Positions 36,436 to 45,189 of a stretch of DNA of 64,000 nt are shown piece after piece. The DNA is from an uncultured Clostridia bacterium. Its GTDB lineage: Bacteria > Bacillota > Clostridia > TANB77 > CAG-508. A program made the translations under genes and the position numbers. The notes below the pieces were generated by a model. It did no database searches and had not been told where the DNA came from. It saw only the letters and a list, made by a program, of their open reading frames with translations. Location of the stretch: assembly GCA_948896235.1 (NCBI GenBank), contig CAQUUC010000001.1, positions 310,001 to 374,000 of the forward strand. Direction: 5' to 3'. Within the stretch, counting starts at the first letter, position 1. The number at the start of each line of letters is the position of its first letter.

Positions 36436-36708
36436 TTATTTATTAACATCTATATATACTTTTTCATTTGGTAAATACATATCTAACTTTTCACGTGCTA
36501 ATTCTTCAATATATTCTGGTGAAGATATATTTTCTTTAGTAGCAAGTAAAGTTTGTTTGTATTCGTTTTGTTCTTTAATTCTATTTCTTAAAACTGCTTG
36601 TTGGTTGTTATATGCATTAATAGATTTTTGTTGATTTATAAAAGTTACAGATATATACAAAATTACCCCAACAATAAAAAACTTTTTTAATAATTTGCTT
36701 ATTTTCAT
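36436..36708 (-). CDS. divIC: Septum formation initiator, DivIC/FtsB family
   Basis: 90 residues. One transmembrane helix (about 8-25) is followed by a coiled coil (about 27-65: NNQQAVLRNRIKEQNEY) and the family ending EELAREKLDMYLPNEKVYI. It links FtsL and the division machinery. Position after yabP-yabQ is the conserved sporulation/division order of Bacillus, which supports the name. Confidence 0.85.
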   Translation of the reverse strand: MKISKLLKKFFIVGVILYISVTFINQQKSINAYNNQQAVLRNRIKEQNEYKQTLLATKENISSPEYIEELAREKLDMYLPNEKVYIDVNK

Positions 36709-36808
36709 ATGTACATTTACTCTCCAAACATCTACAATAAGTATTAAAAATCCTTACGGATACTTCCCTTTATATAATATTTCTACATATTTATAGAAAA
36801 TCCTTCTT

Positions 36809-37300
36809 TTATTGTTCACTTTTTGTAGTTTTATTAGTTTTTTTTAACATATTTAATAAATATGTGTTATTTTTTGTAAAATATTTTCTTATATTTATAA
36901 ATATAAAAGAAATCGGTCGAAATAATATTTTTCTTAAAAAATTTATTATTAATTTTAATGGATAAAATACGAATTTAATTACTTTATTAATTATGTCTTT
37001 TACAAAATTGATTATTGTTACACTAAATTTTATTATGTATTTACTAATTGTTAATATATAAATTAGAATTCCTAATATAATTCCTAAAAAGATATAAAAT
37101 CTAATTTCGCCATTATTATAGTAAAAAACGAAATATAGAGTTAATACCCCTGTTAATATCCAAAAAGATATATCCTCTATATATGTAATAATATCCTTTG
37201 TTTTAAAGGTTTTTCTTAATATTCTAAAAACATCAAATAAAAAACCAATTAAAATTCCATTTACTATAAACATCATAAATAAGTATGCTTGATTATTCAT
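36809..37300 (-). CDS. yabQ: Spore cortex biosynthesis protein YabQ
   Basis: 163 residues from ATG 37300. Membrane helices lie about 5-25, 42-60, 67-85 and 100-120, and a basic C-terminal tail follows. FDVFRILRKTFKTKD after the first helix is characteristic of YabQ. The protein is needed for spore cortex peptidoglycan in Bacillus. It starts close after yabP. Confidence 0.85.
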   Translation of the reverse strand: MNNQAYLFMMFIVNGILIGFLFDVFRILRKTFKTKDIITYIEDISFWILTGVLTLYFVFYYNNGEIRFYIFLGIILGILIYILTISKYIIKFSVTIINFVKDIINKVIKFVFYPLKLIINFLRKILFRPISFIFINIRKYFTKNNTYLLNMLKKTNKTTKSEQ

Positions 37301-37314
37301 TTGCAACACCAAAC

Positions 37315-37611
37315 CTATTTAAAAATTTTTCCAAGTAAGCTTCCACCTTTTTTATCTATATCTTTTTCACTATAATTCATACTGAATATTTCTCCTTCTA
37401 TTACTACTTCTGATGTGTCTATGCTTAATTTGTTTATTCTTAAATCCTCTCCTTTAACAGTTAATAAACCAAGTTCTGTTTCTACAATAACAACTTGGTC
37501 ATCAAAACTTAGAACATCCAAAACTCCAGATATGGATAATTTCCCCCTATTTTCTAAAACTAGATTTTGTATAATATTGTTTTGTAATCCTTTTCTTTCT
37601 TCAAGTGTCAT
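37315..37611 (-). CDS. yabP: Sporulation protein YabP
   Basis: 98 residues after AGAGGAGAGGTACAT. The repeated short beta strands (LENRGKLSISGVLDVLSFDDQVVIVETELG and LRINKLSIDTSEVVIEGEI) are those of the YabP/YqfC family, which takes part in spore coat or cortex formation. It is the first gene of the yabP-yabQ-divIC unit. Confidence 0.88.
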   Translation of the reverse strand: MTLEERKGLQNNIIQNLVLENRGKLSISGVLDVLSFDDQVVIVETELGLLTVKGEDLRINKLSIDTSEVVIEGEIFSMNYSEKDIDKKGGSLLGKIFK

Positions 37612-37752
37612 ATGTACCTCTCCTCTACTTAATTTTCTTGTCTAAATTATTATATTCACATCTTGTCTATGTTAGAACTGATAATGTTAGAAATTTACAA
37701 AAAGAACACAAAAAATGAGTTGTAAAGCATTTAGCTTACAACTCATTTTCTA

Positions 37753-38961
37753 TCATTTATTGATAGTTGTTTCCATTCTATACATTATTATTGCATATAG
37801 TGGAATAGATAGTGTCACAACTAATAGTAATATTTTGAAATATACAATATTATTTAATAATCCAGTTATTAGAAGTAATGAAAATCCTATTATTCGTCCT
37901 ATATCCATTACTGCTTCAAGCATAGTGTGATACTCTACTAACCATTGTTGTATATTATTTTCATTAACAATGTTTCCTAAGTTTATTTTATACATTATTT
38001 CTAAAATATATACAGTTATACTATATGTAAAATTATAAATTATCAATGTTTCTTTGCTTATATTGATTAATAGTCCTATAACTCCAATAAGAGCAACTAT
38101 TGCACAATAACTTAATAGTCCTTTTGCATGTTTTTTGTTATAGAATTTATTAAATAGAAAAAGAGAAAACATTGAACATATAGAAAATAAGGTTGTTAAT
38201 ATTCCTAAATCTATAGATGTTTTAAAAGTCATAATAGTTATAACAACAATTAAAACTCTTATTGTATCCATCATTAATCCATATAAAAACGCCAGTCTAG
38301 TTATATTTCTTACTTTTTCCTTTTGAGCTGCAGATAAACTTTTAACAAATTCTTTCAAATTATATTTTTCACATTTTCCTTGTGAATTGAATTTGTTAGA
38401 ATCAATGAAAAAGGATACTGCTATTTGTAATACAGTTAAAGCAAATACATATATTGCAATATTTGTAAAGGAAGTTAATTCGATTGTTGTTCCTAATATT
38501 ATTGGCAGAATAATACTAAGTGTTTTTGATAGTATTCTACTTATAACTGTATATTTTTGTCTGTTGCTATTTTCTACAACTTCTATGTTCATTAACCCAT
38601 GTGCTGACCAATATAATGCTTCAGATATTCCATAAAATATTGCTATACCTATATAATAGGAATTAATATTATTTTTTAGTAATACAATTAGTAAAACAAA
38701 TATTGATTTTACAATAATTCCTATTCGATAAATATTAATTCTTCCTTTAGTATGTTTTTTTAATGTTTTACCTAAGAGAATATGTCCTAACCCTAATAGT
38801 GCATAAACAATTATATAATATAAAGATACTTGTACAATATTTTCATTTGAAACTTGTAAAAAATATGCAACTAAAAAAGTATCGCCGAATAATTTTACAA
38901 CATCATTGATCAAATCACATGATATTAATGCTTTTGCACTAGTATTTAATTTATTATTCAT
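37753..38961 (-). CDS. Major-facilitator-type membrane protein
   Basis: 402 residues with about 12 hydrophobic helices and a central polar loop (SNKFNSQGKCEKYNLKEF). No drug-efflux or sugar-transport motif is clear. It follows purH by 22 bases after AAGGAGAAAGTA, so it is probably co-transcribed with purine synthesis, perhaps incidentally. Substrate unknown. Confidence 0.7.
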   Translation of the reverse strand: MNNKLNTSAKALISCDLINDVVKLFGDTFLVAYFLQVSNENIVQVSLYYIIVYALLGLGHILLGKTLKKHTKGRINIYRIGIIVKSIFVLLIVLLKNNINSYYIGIAIFYGISEALYWSAHGLMNIEVVENSNRQKYTVISRILSKTLSIILPIILGTTIELTSFTNIAIYVFALTVLQIAVSFFIDSNKFNSQGKCEKYNLKEFVKSLSAAQKEKVRNITRLAFLYGLMMDTIRVLIVVITIMTFKTSIDLGILTTLFSICSMFSLFLFNKFYNKKHAKGLLSYCAIVALIGVIGLLINISKETLIIYNFTYSITVYILEIMYKINLGNIVNENNIQQWLVEYHTMLEAVMDIGRIIGFSLLLITGLLNNIVYFKILLLVVTLSIPLYAIIMYRMETTINK

Positions 38962-38983
38962 TACTTTCTCCTTATAGTAATTA

Positions 38984-40531
38984 TTAATGTCTAAAATGTC
39001 TCATTCCTGTAAATATCATACTAATTCCATATTCATTACATTTATCAATTGACTCTTGGTCTCTTATTGAGCCTCCTGGTTGTATTATTGCTGTAATGCC
39101 TGCTTTATGTGCTTCTTCTACACAGTCTGCAAATGGGAAGAATGCATCTGAAGCTAAAACTGCTCCTTTTGTTATTCCCTCTTCTATTAATTCTTCTGCG
39201 TGTTCTACAGATTGTTTTGTTGCCCAAATTCTATTTACTTGTCCAGGACCAATTCCTATAGATTGTTTATCTTTTCCAAGTGCAATACCGTTAGATTTTA
39301 CATATTTAACAATTTTCCAAGTAAACATCATATCTTCTAACTCTTTATCTGTTGGTTTTCTTGTTGTTACAACTTCGTATCCCTCTAGTAATTTTGAATC
39401 TATTGTTTGTACTATAATTCCACCATTTATTTTTTTGATATCATACGCATTTTCTTTTTGCTTTTTCTCGATATTTGGTAATAGTAAAACTCTTAAATTT
39501 TTCTTTGTTTGCAATAACTCTAGGGCTTCTTTTTCATAAGAAGGTGCTACTATAACTTCTAAGAATATTTCTTTCATTTCTTTTGCAACATCTAAAGTTA
39601 TTTCTCTATTTACAACTACAATTCCACCAAAAATTGATGTTTTATCTGCATTAAATGCTTTTGTCCATGCTGTATAAATATTATCTGCACTTCCTACACC
39701 ACATGGATTTCCGTGTTTGCATGCAACAACTGTTGGTTCATCAAATTCTTTTAATAACTCTAATGCTCCGTTTGTATCATTAATATTATTGAAAGATAAT
39801 TCTTTACCATTTAATTGTTCTGCTACTGTTAAAGAACCTTCACACTTTCCAACCTCTTTATATAATGCTCCTTTTTGATGAGGATTTTCCCCGTATCTCA
39901 TTTCTTGAACTTTTTCATATGTTAAAGTAAGTTCACTTGGGAAACTTTCATCATTTCTTTGTTCTTTTATATAATTGCAAATCATTGCATCATAATTTGC
40001 TGTGTGCTCAAATACTTTTTGCATTAAATAGAATTTTGTATCTTTAGAAACTTGTCCATTTTCTTTTAATTCATATAATACTTTTTCATAATCTGTTGGA
40101 TCTGTTATTACAGCTACATCTTGATAATTTTTTGCTGCACTACGTAACATTGTAGGTCCACCAATATCTATATTTTCAACTGCTTCTTCACGTGTTACTC
40201 CGTCTTTTAATATAGTTTGTTTGAAAGGATATAAATTAACAACAACAAAATCTATAGTATCTATTCCTAAATCTTTTAATTGTTTCATATGAGATTCATT
40301 ACTTCTCATTGCTAAAATTCCTGCATGAACACTAGGATGTAATGTTTTAACTCTACCATCTAAACATTCTGGAAAACCTGTTAGTTCACTTATTTCAATC
40401 GCCTTTACTCCCTCTTCTTTTAATTTTTTGTATGTTCCACCAGTTGAAATTATTTCTACTCCACATTTTTCTAATTCTTTTGCAAATTGTACAATTCCTG
40501 TTTTGTCGGATACACTAATTAACGCTTTCAT
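38984..40531 (-). CDS. purH: Bifunctional AICAR formyltransferase/IMP cyclohydrolase
   Basis: 515 residues, full length, after AATGGAGGTAATTT. It carries out the last two steps to IMP. The cyclohydrolase domain opens KALISVSDKTGIVQFAKELE and has STGGTYKKL and DGRVKTLHPSVHAGIL. The transformylase domain has MRYGENPHQKGALYK and CKHGNPCGVG, ending IIQPGGSIRDQESI ... GMRHFRH. No purine riboswitch was seen upstream. It has several out-of-frame CGG triplets and none in frame. Confidence 0.96.
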   Translation of the reverse strand: MKALISVSDKTGIVQFAKELEKCGVEIISTGGTYKKLKEEGVKAIEISELTGFPECLDGRVKTLHPSVHAGILAMRSNESHMKQLKDLGIDTIDFVVVNLYPFKQTILKDGVTREEAVENIDIGGPTMLRSAAKNYQDVAVITDPTDYEKVLYELKENGQVSKDTKFYLMQKVFEHTANYDAMICNYIKEQRNDESFPSELTLTYEKVQEMRYGENPHQKGALYKEVGKCEGSLTVAEQLNGKELSFNNINDTNGALELLKEFDEPTVVACKHGNPCGVGSADNIYTAWTKAFNADKTSIFGGIVVVNREITLDVAKEMKEIFLEVIVAPSYEKEALELLQTKKNLRVLLLPNIEKKQKENAYDIKKINGGIIVQTIDSKLLEGYEVVTTRKPTDKELEDMMFTWKIVKYVKSNGIALGKDKQSIGIGPGQVNRIWATKQSVEHAEELIEEGITKGAVLASDAFFPFADCVEEAHKAGITAIIQPGGSIRDQESIDKCNEYGISMIFTGMRHFRH

Positions 40532-40679
40532 AAATTACCTCCATTAATAATATGACATTATTATATTACATTCTACAAAATATAGCAATCAAAATATTAT
40601 AAATTTATAATCCAAATTACTCTTACAAGTGACATTCCCCCGCTTAAATAGATACCTCAAATATAAAACTCTTAATAAT

Positions 40680-40722
40680 AAGACAATAGGCAATGCTCAA
40701 AAAATGCATTGCCTATTGTTAA
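40680..40722 (-). terminator. Terminator of the 40735-41067 gene
   Basis: CAATAGGCAATGC (40684-40696) and GCATTGCCTATTG (40706-40718) form a perfect 13-bp stem, with T residues following on the minus strand. Confidence 0.8.
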
Positions 40723-40734
40723 AATCGGAGAATA

Positions 40735-41067
40735 TCACTGGCATACGTATACACTGTGGTTACGTATTGTTTTAATGTCGTCCTGCGAATTCAAGATACT
40801 CAGTGCCTTCCAAACAGCTTTATCATCACTTGTTATCTCTGGACTTATTGTTTCCGGCGGATTCGCTATTTCAAACTGATAAAAATCAGTTTCTCCAACC
40901 TGCCGTCCGAAAAAACTTGCAATTATATTGCCTGTTTTCTCGTGAACCAGACCAAAGCACAGTTGATAAATATTGGATTGGACAAGTTTATATAAATCAT
41001 TATCCTGCGCCTCTGTTCCAGGAACCTCAATTCTTGCTAAAACCATATCTTTTTCTTCGATTTCCAT
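40735..41067 (-). CDS. Small protein of GC-richer composition using CGG as arginine
   Basis: 110 residues. I choose ATG 41067 because AGAAAGGGAAAAA precedes it; a TATAAT box lies near 41122. The N-terminus reads MEIEEKDMVLARIEVPGTEA, and a beta-rich region with CFGLVHEKTGNIIASFFGRQ follows. CGG at 40905-40903 is read as arginine in FFGRQVGE; the zero frame continues 56 more residues while a shift ends early. It stands alone between purH and lysC. Function unknown; likely acquired. Confidence 0.65.
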   Translation of the reverse strand: MEIEEKDMVLARIEVPGTEAQDNDLYKLVQSNIYQLCFGLVHEKTGNIIASFFGRQVGETDFYQFEIANPPETISPEITSDDKAVWKALSILNSQDDIKTIRNHSVYVCQ

Positions 41068-41193
41068 TTTTTCCCTTTCTGCCATAAACGGCTGAAATAA
41101 ATATGATTTTGTTACATCAATCATTATATCATAATTAACATAAGATGTAAAGTAAAAATAGGAGGTAATAACGTACACCCCCTATTTTTCATA

Positions 41194-42421
41194 TTAAATT
41201 AACACAGTTTCTTTCCCAATAAACCTATCATGTATAGCATTCATTGCTATTTCTGCAACATTACTATTTACTAAAACAGAAATCTTAATTTCTGATGTAC
41301 TTATCATATGCATATTAATATTATTTTCATATAAAACTTCAAATAAGGTAGCAGCCACACCTGGATTATTACTAATGCCAATACCAACAATAGATACTTT
41401 AGACATACTAATAGAAGACTTTATTTCTTTTATATTGAATTCATCTGCATTTTCATTTAATATTTCTAAAGTTTCATTTAAATCTTGTTCTTTTACTGTA
41501 AAAGATATGTCTTTAGAAATATGTTCTCCAAATGCTTGAACTATGATATCCACATTAATATTATTATCAGCCAATAATTTAAAAACCCTATAAATTCTTC
41601 CAATTTTATTGTTTTTACCAATTAAAGTAATTCTAGCAATATTATCTTCTTTTGCTACTCCACTAATTAGTAAATCTTCTAAGCATTCACTTTTAGTTAC
41701 TAATGTTCCTCTACTTTCTTTCTCAAAAGTTGATTTTACATATATTGGAATATCATATTTTTTTCCAATTTCCACACATCTATTATGAAGCACCTTTGCT
41801 CCCATACTTGCAAGTTCTAGCATTTCATCATATGAAATAGTATCTATTTTGGATACATCTTTTACAACTCTTGGATCAGCGGAATAAACTCCATCTACAT
41901 CTGTATAGATTTCACATCTATCTGCATTAAGACTTGCAGCAATTGCAACAGCTGTCGTATCTGAACCTCCTCTACCTAATGTAGTTATATTTAAATTCTC
42001 ATCTACTCCCTGAAATCCTGCTATTACAACAATTTTTCCTTCTTCTAAATTATTCTCAATTTTTGATGTATCAATATTTTTAATTCGTGCATTTCCAAAA
42101 ACGCCATTTGTTATAATTGGTACTTGCCAACCTGTATATGAAATTGCTTCATAACCCATTTTTTCTAAACACATACACAATTTTGAAATTGTAATTTGTT
42201 CACCTGTTGAAACTAAAACATCATGTTCTCTTTTACTTGGATTAGTACTTATTTCAGCTTCCTCACTAATCAATCTATCAGTAGTTTTTCCGTTGTGCAG
42301 AAACCACAACCACTACATAATTTCCTTTATCATATTCACGTTTTATATGATTACAAACATTAAATAATTTATCTGTATCTGCTACAGAACTTCCTCCAAA
42401 TTTTTGTACAATAATTGCCAT
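41194..42421 (-). CDS. lysC: Aspartate kinase read through one CGG +1 site
   Basis: ATG 42421 follows AGAAGGTGCCATTT. The zero frame gives 43 residues, MAIIVQKFGGSS ... VVVVVSAQ, the start of every aspartokinase. CGG at 42292-42290 then leads to a stop after two further codons. A +1 shift continues GKTTDRLISEEAEI ... GFQGVDENLNITTLGRGGSD, DVDGVYSADPR and two ACT domains, 408 residues in all. It phosphorylates aspartate for lysine, threonine and methionine synthesis, with ACT feedback control. No lysine riboswitch was found in the 90 bases upstream. Confidence 0.92.
42290..42292 (-). other. CGG +1 recoding site in lysC
   Basis: Zero frame GCA CAA CGG AAA AAC TAC TGA; shifted reading CAA (C) GGA AAA ACT ACT GAT AGA gives S-A-Q-G-K-T-T-D-R. 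The glycine follows the strictly placed VVSA segment of the kinase. Confidence 0.95.
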
Positions 42422-42511
42422 AAATGGCACCTTCTTCTTCTAATGTGTAAACTACATTTAAGTCTAAACATAGCTATAATAATATTATATTTAAAAATAA
42501 GTAAAAAGTTT

Positions 42512-43619
42512 CTATTTTATGAGTGATTTTAAATAACTCTCTATGAAACCATTTATCTCTCCATCCATTACAGCCCCGAACATTTCCTGTTTCATAATTT
42601 GTCCTATGGTCTTTAACCATAGTATATGGACAAAATACATATGAACGTATTTGACTTCCCCAAGCTATATCTTTCTGTTCACCTTTTAATTCATCTATTG
42701 TTTCCTTTTGTTCTTTTTCTTTTAAATCTAGCAATTTAGACTTAAGCATCTTCATTGCAGTTTCTTTATTTTGAATTTGAGACCTCTCTGTTTGGCAAGC
42801 AACTACTATATTAGTAGGAATATGAGTAATTCTAACTGCAGAATCTGTTTTATTAATATGTTGGCCACCTGCACCGTGAAGCACGATATGTATCAATTCG
42901 TAAATCATCTGGGTTTATATCTATTTCTATATCGTCTGTTATTTCTGGTAGAACTTCAACAGAAGCAAAAGATGTGTGTCTTCTTCCTCCTGCATCAAAA
43001 GGAGAAATTCTAACAAGTCTATGAACACCTATCTCACTTTTTAAATACCCATAGGCATTCTCCCCACTTACTAATGCCGTTACACTTTTAATACCTGCTT
43101 CTTCTCCTTCTAAATAATCCAATTCTTTTATACTATATCTATTAGTATTTGCCCATCTAGAATACATTCTATATAACATTTCTGCCCAATCTTGTGATTC
43201 TGTTCCACCTGCTCCTGGATGTAGGGTTATTATTGCATTATTTTTATCAAATTTACCGAGATAGCAAAGTTTCTATTTCAAATTTTTCTAAATCTGCCTC
43301 CAGAATTTTAGTGTTTTTTAGAAGTTCTTTAATTAGTTCATTATCTTCTTCTATTAAAAGTAACTCATTTAACTCAAGCAAATTCTTTGCTTCTTCATTT
43401 ATTTTTTCAAACTTTGATTTTTTATCTTTCAAAGATTTCATTTCTTGTAAAACAATACCAGAAGTTTTACTATTATTCCAAAATCCTTCTTGCATGGTTT
43501 TTGCTTCTAATTCATCTATTCTCTTACTAATTTTATCAAGGTCAAAGAGACTCAAGTATACTTTCTATTCTTTTTAATAAATTATCAAGAACTTTTTTGT
43601 TCTCTTCTAATTCAATCAT
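42512..43619 (-). CDS. prfB: Peptide chain release factor 2 with four +1 frameshifts
   Basis: ATG 43619 follows AAAGGGGGAAGAGT. After 25 codons the zero frame reaches the family-wide CTT TGA C site and shifts to DLDKISKRIDELEAK. Three further shifts occur at CGG: 43258 (LLSGKFDKNN), 42876 (RASGAGGQHINK) and 42578 (GNVGAVMDGEINGF). The result is 367 residues, normal RF2 length, with the stop-codon motif SPF (VRISPFDAGG), the peptide-release motif GGQ (about 250-252) and the ending IESYLKSLIK at TAG 42514-42512. RF2 releases peptides at UGA and UAA. Confidence 0.93.
42576..42578 (-). other. CGG +1 recoding site C in prfB
   Basis: Zero frame AAT GTT CGG GGC TGT AAT; shifted reading GTT (C) GGG GCT GTA ATG GAT gives the standard RF2 ending GNVGAVMDGEINGF. 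Unshifted translation adds 33 unrelated residues. Confidence 0.92.
42874..42876 (-). other. CGG +1 recoding site B in prfB, two residues before GGQ
   Basis: Zero frame GCT TCA CGG TGC AGG TGG; shifted reading TCA (C) GGT GCA GGT GGC CAA gives A-S-G-A-G-G-Q, the universal release motif. Without the shift the catalytic GGQ is lost. Confidence 0.97.
43256..43258 (-). other. CGG +1 recoding site A in prfB
   Basis: Zero frame CTA TCT CGG TAA, with a stop right after; shifted reading TCT (C) GGT AAA TTT GAT gives LLSGKFD. Confidence 0.93.
43541..43547 (-). promoter_or_regulatory. Classical RF2 autoregulatory +1 site at UGA
   Basis: Zero frame GAG TCT CTT TGA C, with TGA at 43544-43542; shifted reading CTT GAC CTT GAT. 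This is the known RF2 feedback site: low RF2 slows UGA termination and favours the shift. It shows that UGA is still a stop here. Confidence 0.93.
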
Positions 43620-43744
43620 ACTCTTCCCCCTTTCTACTTACAGTATTTTATATCACATCCATTATAATGTCAAATAAAAAAGGATGCAATAGATTTAAAA
43701 TAGCTTAATTTATCACATCTTCGTTGTGTTTGGCGACATGACGG

Positions 43745-43900
43745 TTATCCCTCTTCAGCATTGTCCATCTTAAACTTATCGAAAGCTTCATTTTCTTCAC
43801 GCCTCGAGCATTCAGAAGACATTGACATTATAGAATAGAGAAGCACCAAAAATACTATAACAGCCACTCCTGCAATTATGCAAAAATCTTTAAGTGTCAT
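43745..43900 (-). CDS. Small one-helix membrane protein of GC-richer composition
   Basis: 51 residues. ATG 43900 follows TATGGAGGAAAAACT. A hydrophobic helix (about 6-27, CIIAGVAVIVFLVLLYSIM) is followed by a charged tail (CSRREENEAFDKFKMD). No known family. GC-richer codons resemble the other isolated small genes here. The 366 bases upstream, to sigK, hold only AT-rich sequence with possible promoters. Confidence 0.55.
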   Translation of the reverse strand: MTLKDFCIIAGVAVIVFLVLLYSIMSMSSECSRREENEAFDKFKMDNAEEG

Positions 43901-44266
43901 AGTTTTTCCTCCATACACTGCTTTGCAAATTTACTGCTACCAAACAAGTATATCAGTTTATGTAAAGAAAGTCAATTTAAAAAACAAATATTTTATACAT
44001 TGAAAAATTTTAAGATTAAAATAAATTTGATTTAATTATATTTGGTTTAAATAATTCTGTGTATTATGAAATATATGTAAAATAAAAACTTGACCGAGTA
44101 TTATTTTCTACTTCATAGATAATGACATAATTGTAAATTAATAATCTATGCGCATGTACAAATTATATATAAATTCAAGTCTTTTTAAAATATTTTATAT
44201 GGTCAGGCACAATTATTTTTTTAGAACATATAATCAATATATAGTTTTATAGCGGAGGTGCAGTTT

Positions 44267-44965
44267 ATGTTAGCCCTTTCAATATCTGGTTTTTTAGCAT
44301 TTTTAAAATCTGCAATATTTGTTGTAGGTTACATACAAAGCAGTAATCTTTTTCCTGAACCATTATCTAGTGAAGAAGAAAAAAATTGCTTAGAGAGATT
44401 AGCTAGCGGTGACGAGGAGGCTCGTAATATATTAATAGAAAGAAACTTAAGATTAGTTGCTCATGTTAGTAAAAAATATCAAGCTACAAATGTAGACCAA
44501 GATGATTTAATTTCAATTGGTACAATCGGCTTAATAAAAGGAATTAATAGTTTTGATTCTTCAAAAAATATAAAACTTGCTACATATGTTGCAAGATGTA
44601 TTGAAAATGAAATACTAATGTTTCTACGTTCTAGTAAGAAAACAAAATCCGAAGTATACTTAAATGAGCCTATTGGAAAAGATAAAGACGACAATGAAGT
44701 TACCTTAATGGAAGTGTTAGAAACAGAAGATAAGTCTATTGAAGATGAAATAGATTTAAAAATGAAAGTTAAAAAGCTATACGAAAAGATGAAAGCTGTT
44801 TTAAAAGATAGAGAAAAAACAATCTTAGAGCTCCGTTTTGGTTTAGGTGGAAAAAAGCCAAAAACGCAAAATGAAATTGCATCTATGCTTGGAATTTCCC
44901 GTTCATATGTATCAAGAATTGAAACAAAAGCAATTGGCAAATTAAATAAAGAATTTCAGGAATAA
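44267..44965 (+). CDS. sigK: RNA polymerase sporulation sigma factor, SigK type
   Basis: 232 residues from ATG 44267, preceded by GCGGAGGTGCAGTTT. The N-terminus is hydrophobic (about 1-26), as in pro-sigma K, whose prosequence is cut off during sporulation. Region 2 (ERNLRLVAHVSKKY ... DDLISIGTIGLIKGINSFD) and region 4 (FGLGGKKPKTQNEIASMLGISRSYVSRIE) are complete and uninterrupted, so there is no skin-type insertion. It drives late mother-cell genes. Confidence 0.9.
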   Translation: MLALSISGFLAFLKSAIFVVGYIQSSNLFPEPLSSEEEKNCLERLASGDEEARNILIERNLRLVAHVSKKYQATNVDQDDLISIGTIGLIKGINSFDSSKNIKLATYVARCIENEILMFLRSSKKTKSEVYLNEPIGKDKDDNEVTLMEVLETEDKSIEDEIDLKMKVKKLYEKMKAVLKDREKTILELRFGLGGKKPKTQNEIASMLGISRSYVSRIETKAIGKLNKEFQE

Positions 44966-45000
44966 GAAAAAGGCAAGCAATGTGCTTGCCTTTTTCTTAT
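44964..45000 (+). terminator. Intrinsic terminator of sigK
   Basis: AAAAAGGCAAGCA (about 44967-44979) pairs with TGCTTGCCTTTTT (44983-44995), a perfect stem with a T run. Confidence 0.85.
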
Positions 45001-45002
45001 TC

Positions 45003-45146
45003 CTAGTCACGAAAACTTAAGTATAGACCTCCCAGTGATATAATTACAACTATCAGTGGATCTTTCATCCCAATAGCTACACCAACACTCATTATTGTTG
45101 TACCAATAACCCCAAAACATTTCAAAATTAATTATTCTTTACTCAT
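45003..45146 (-). pseudogene. Relic of a tiny membrane protein with an in-frame TAA
   Basis: MSKE is followed by TAA at 45134-45132, and the same frame continues LILKCFGVIGTTIMSVGVA, then MKDPLIVVIISLGGLYLSF and TAG 45005-45003. The hydrophobic pattern suggests two short helices. There is no clear ribosome site and the family is unknown. Confidence 0.35.
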
Positions 45147-45189
45147 ATTACTTATATCTGCGTCAGTGCTAATTATTGTAAAATAAAAA

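Noticed and set aside
40531..40735. Purine riboswitch before purH
   Set aside because: The leader lacks the conserved loop segments of the purine aptamer.
42422..42512. Lysine riboswitch before lysC
   Set aside because: Only 90 bases separate it from prfB, too short for the aptamer, and no matching motifs were seen.
42512..43619. UGA as a reassigned codon because prfB contains TGA
   Set aside because: The TGA is at the classical RF2 autoregulation site, and trxB ends at TGA, so UGA is still a stop.
44267..44965. sigK split by a skin-like element
   Set aside because: The gene is continuous, with regions 2 and 4 in one frame.
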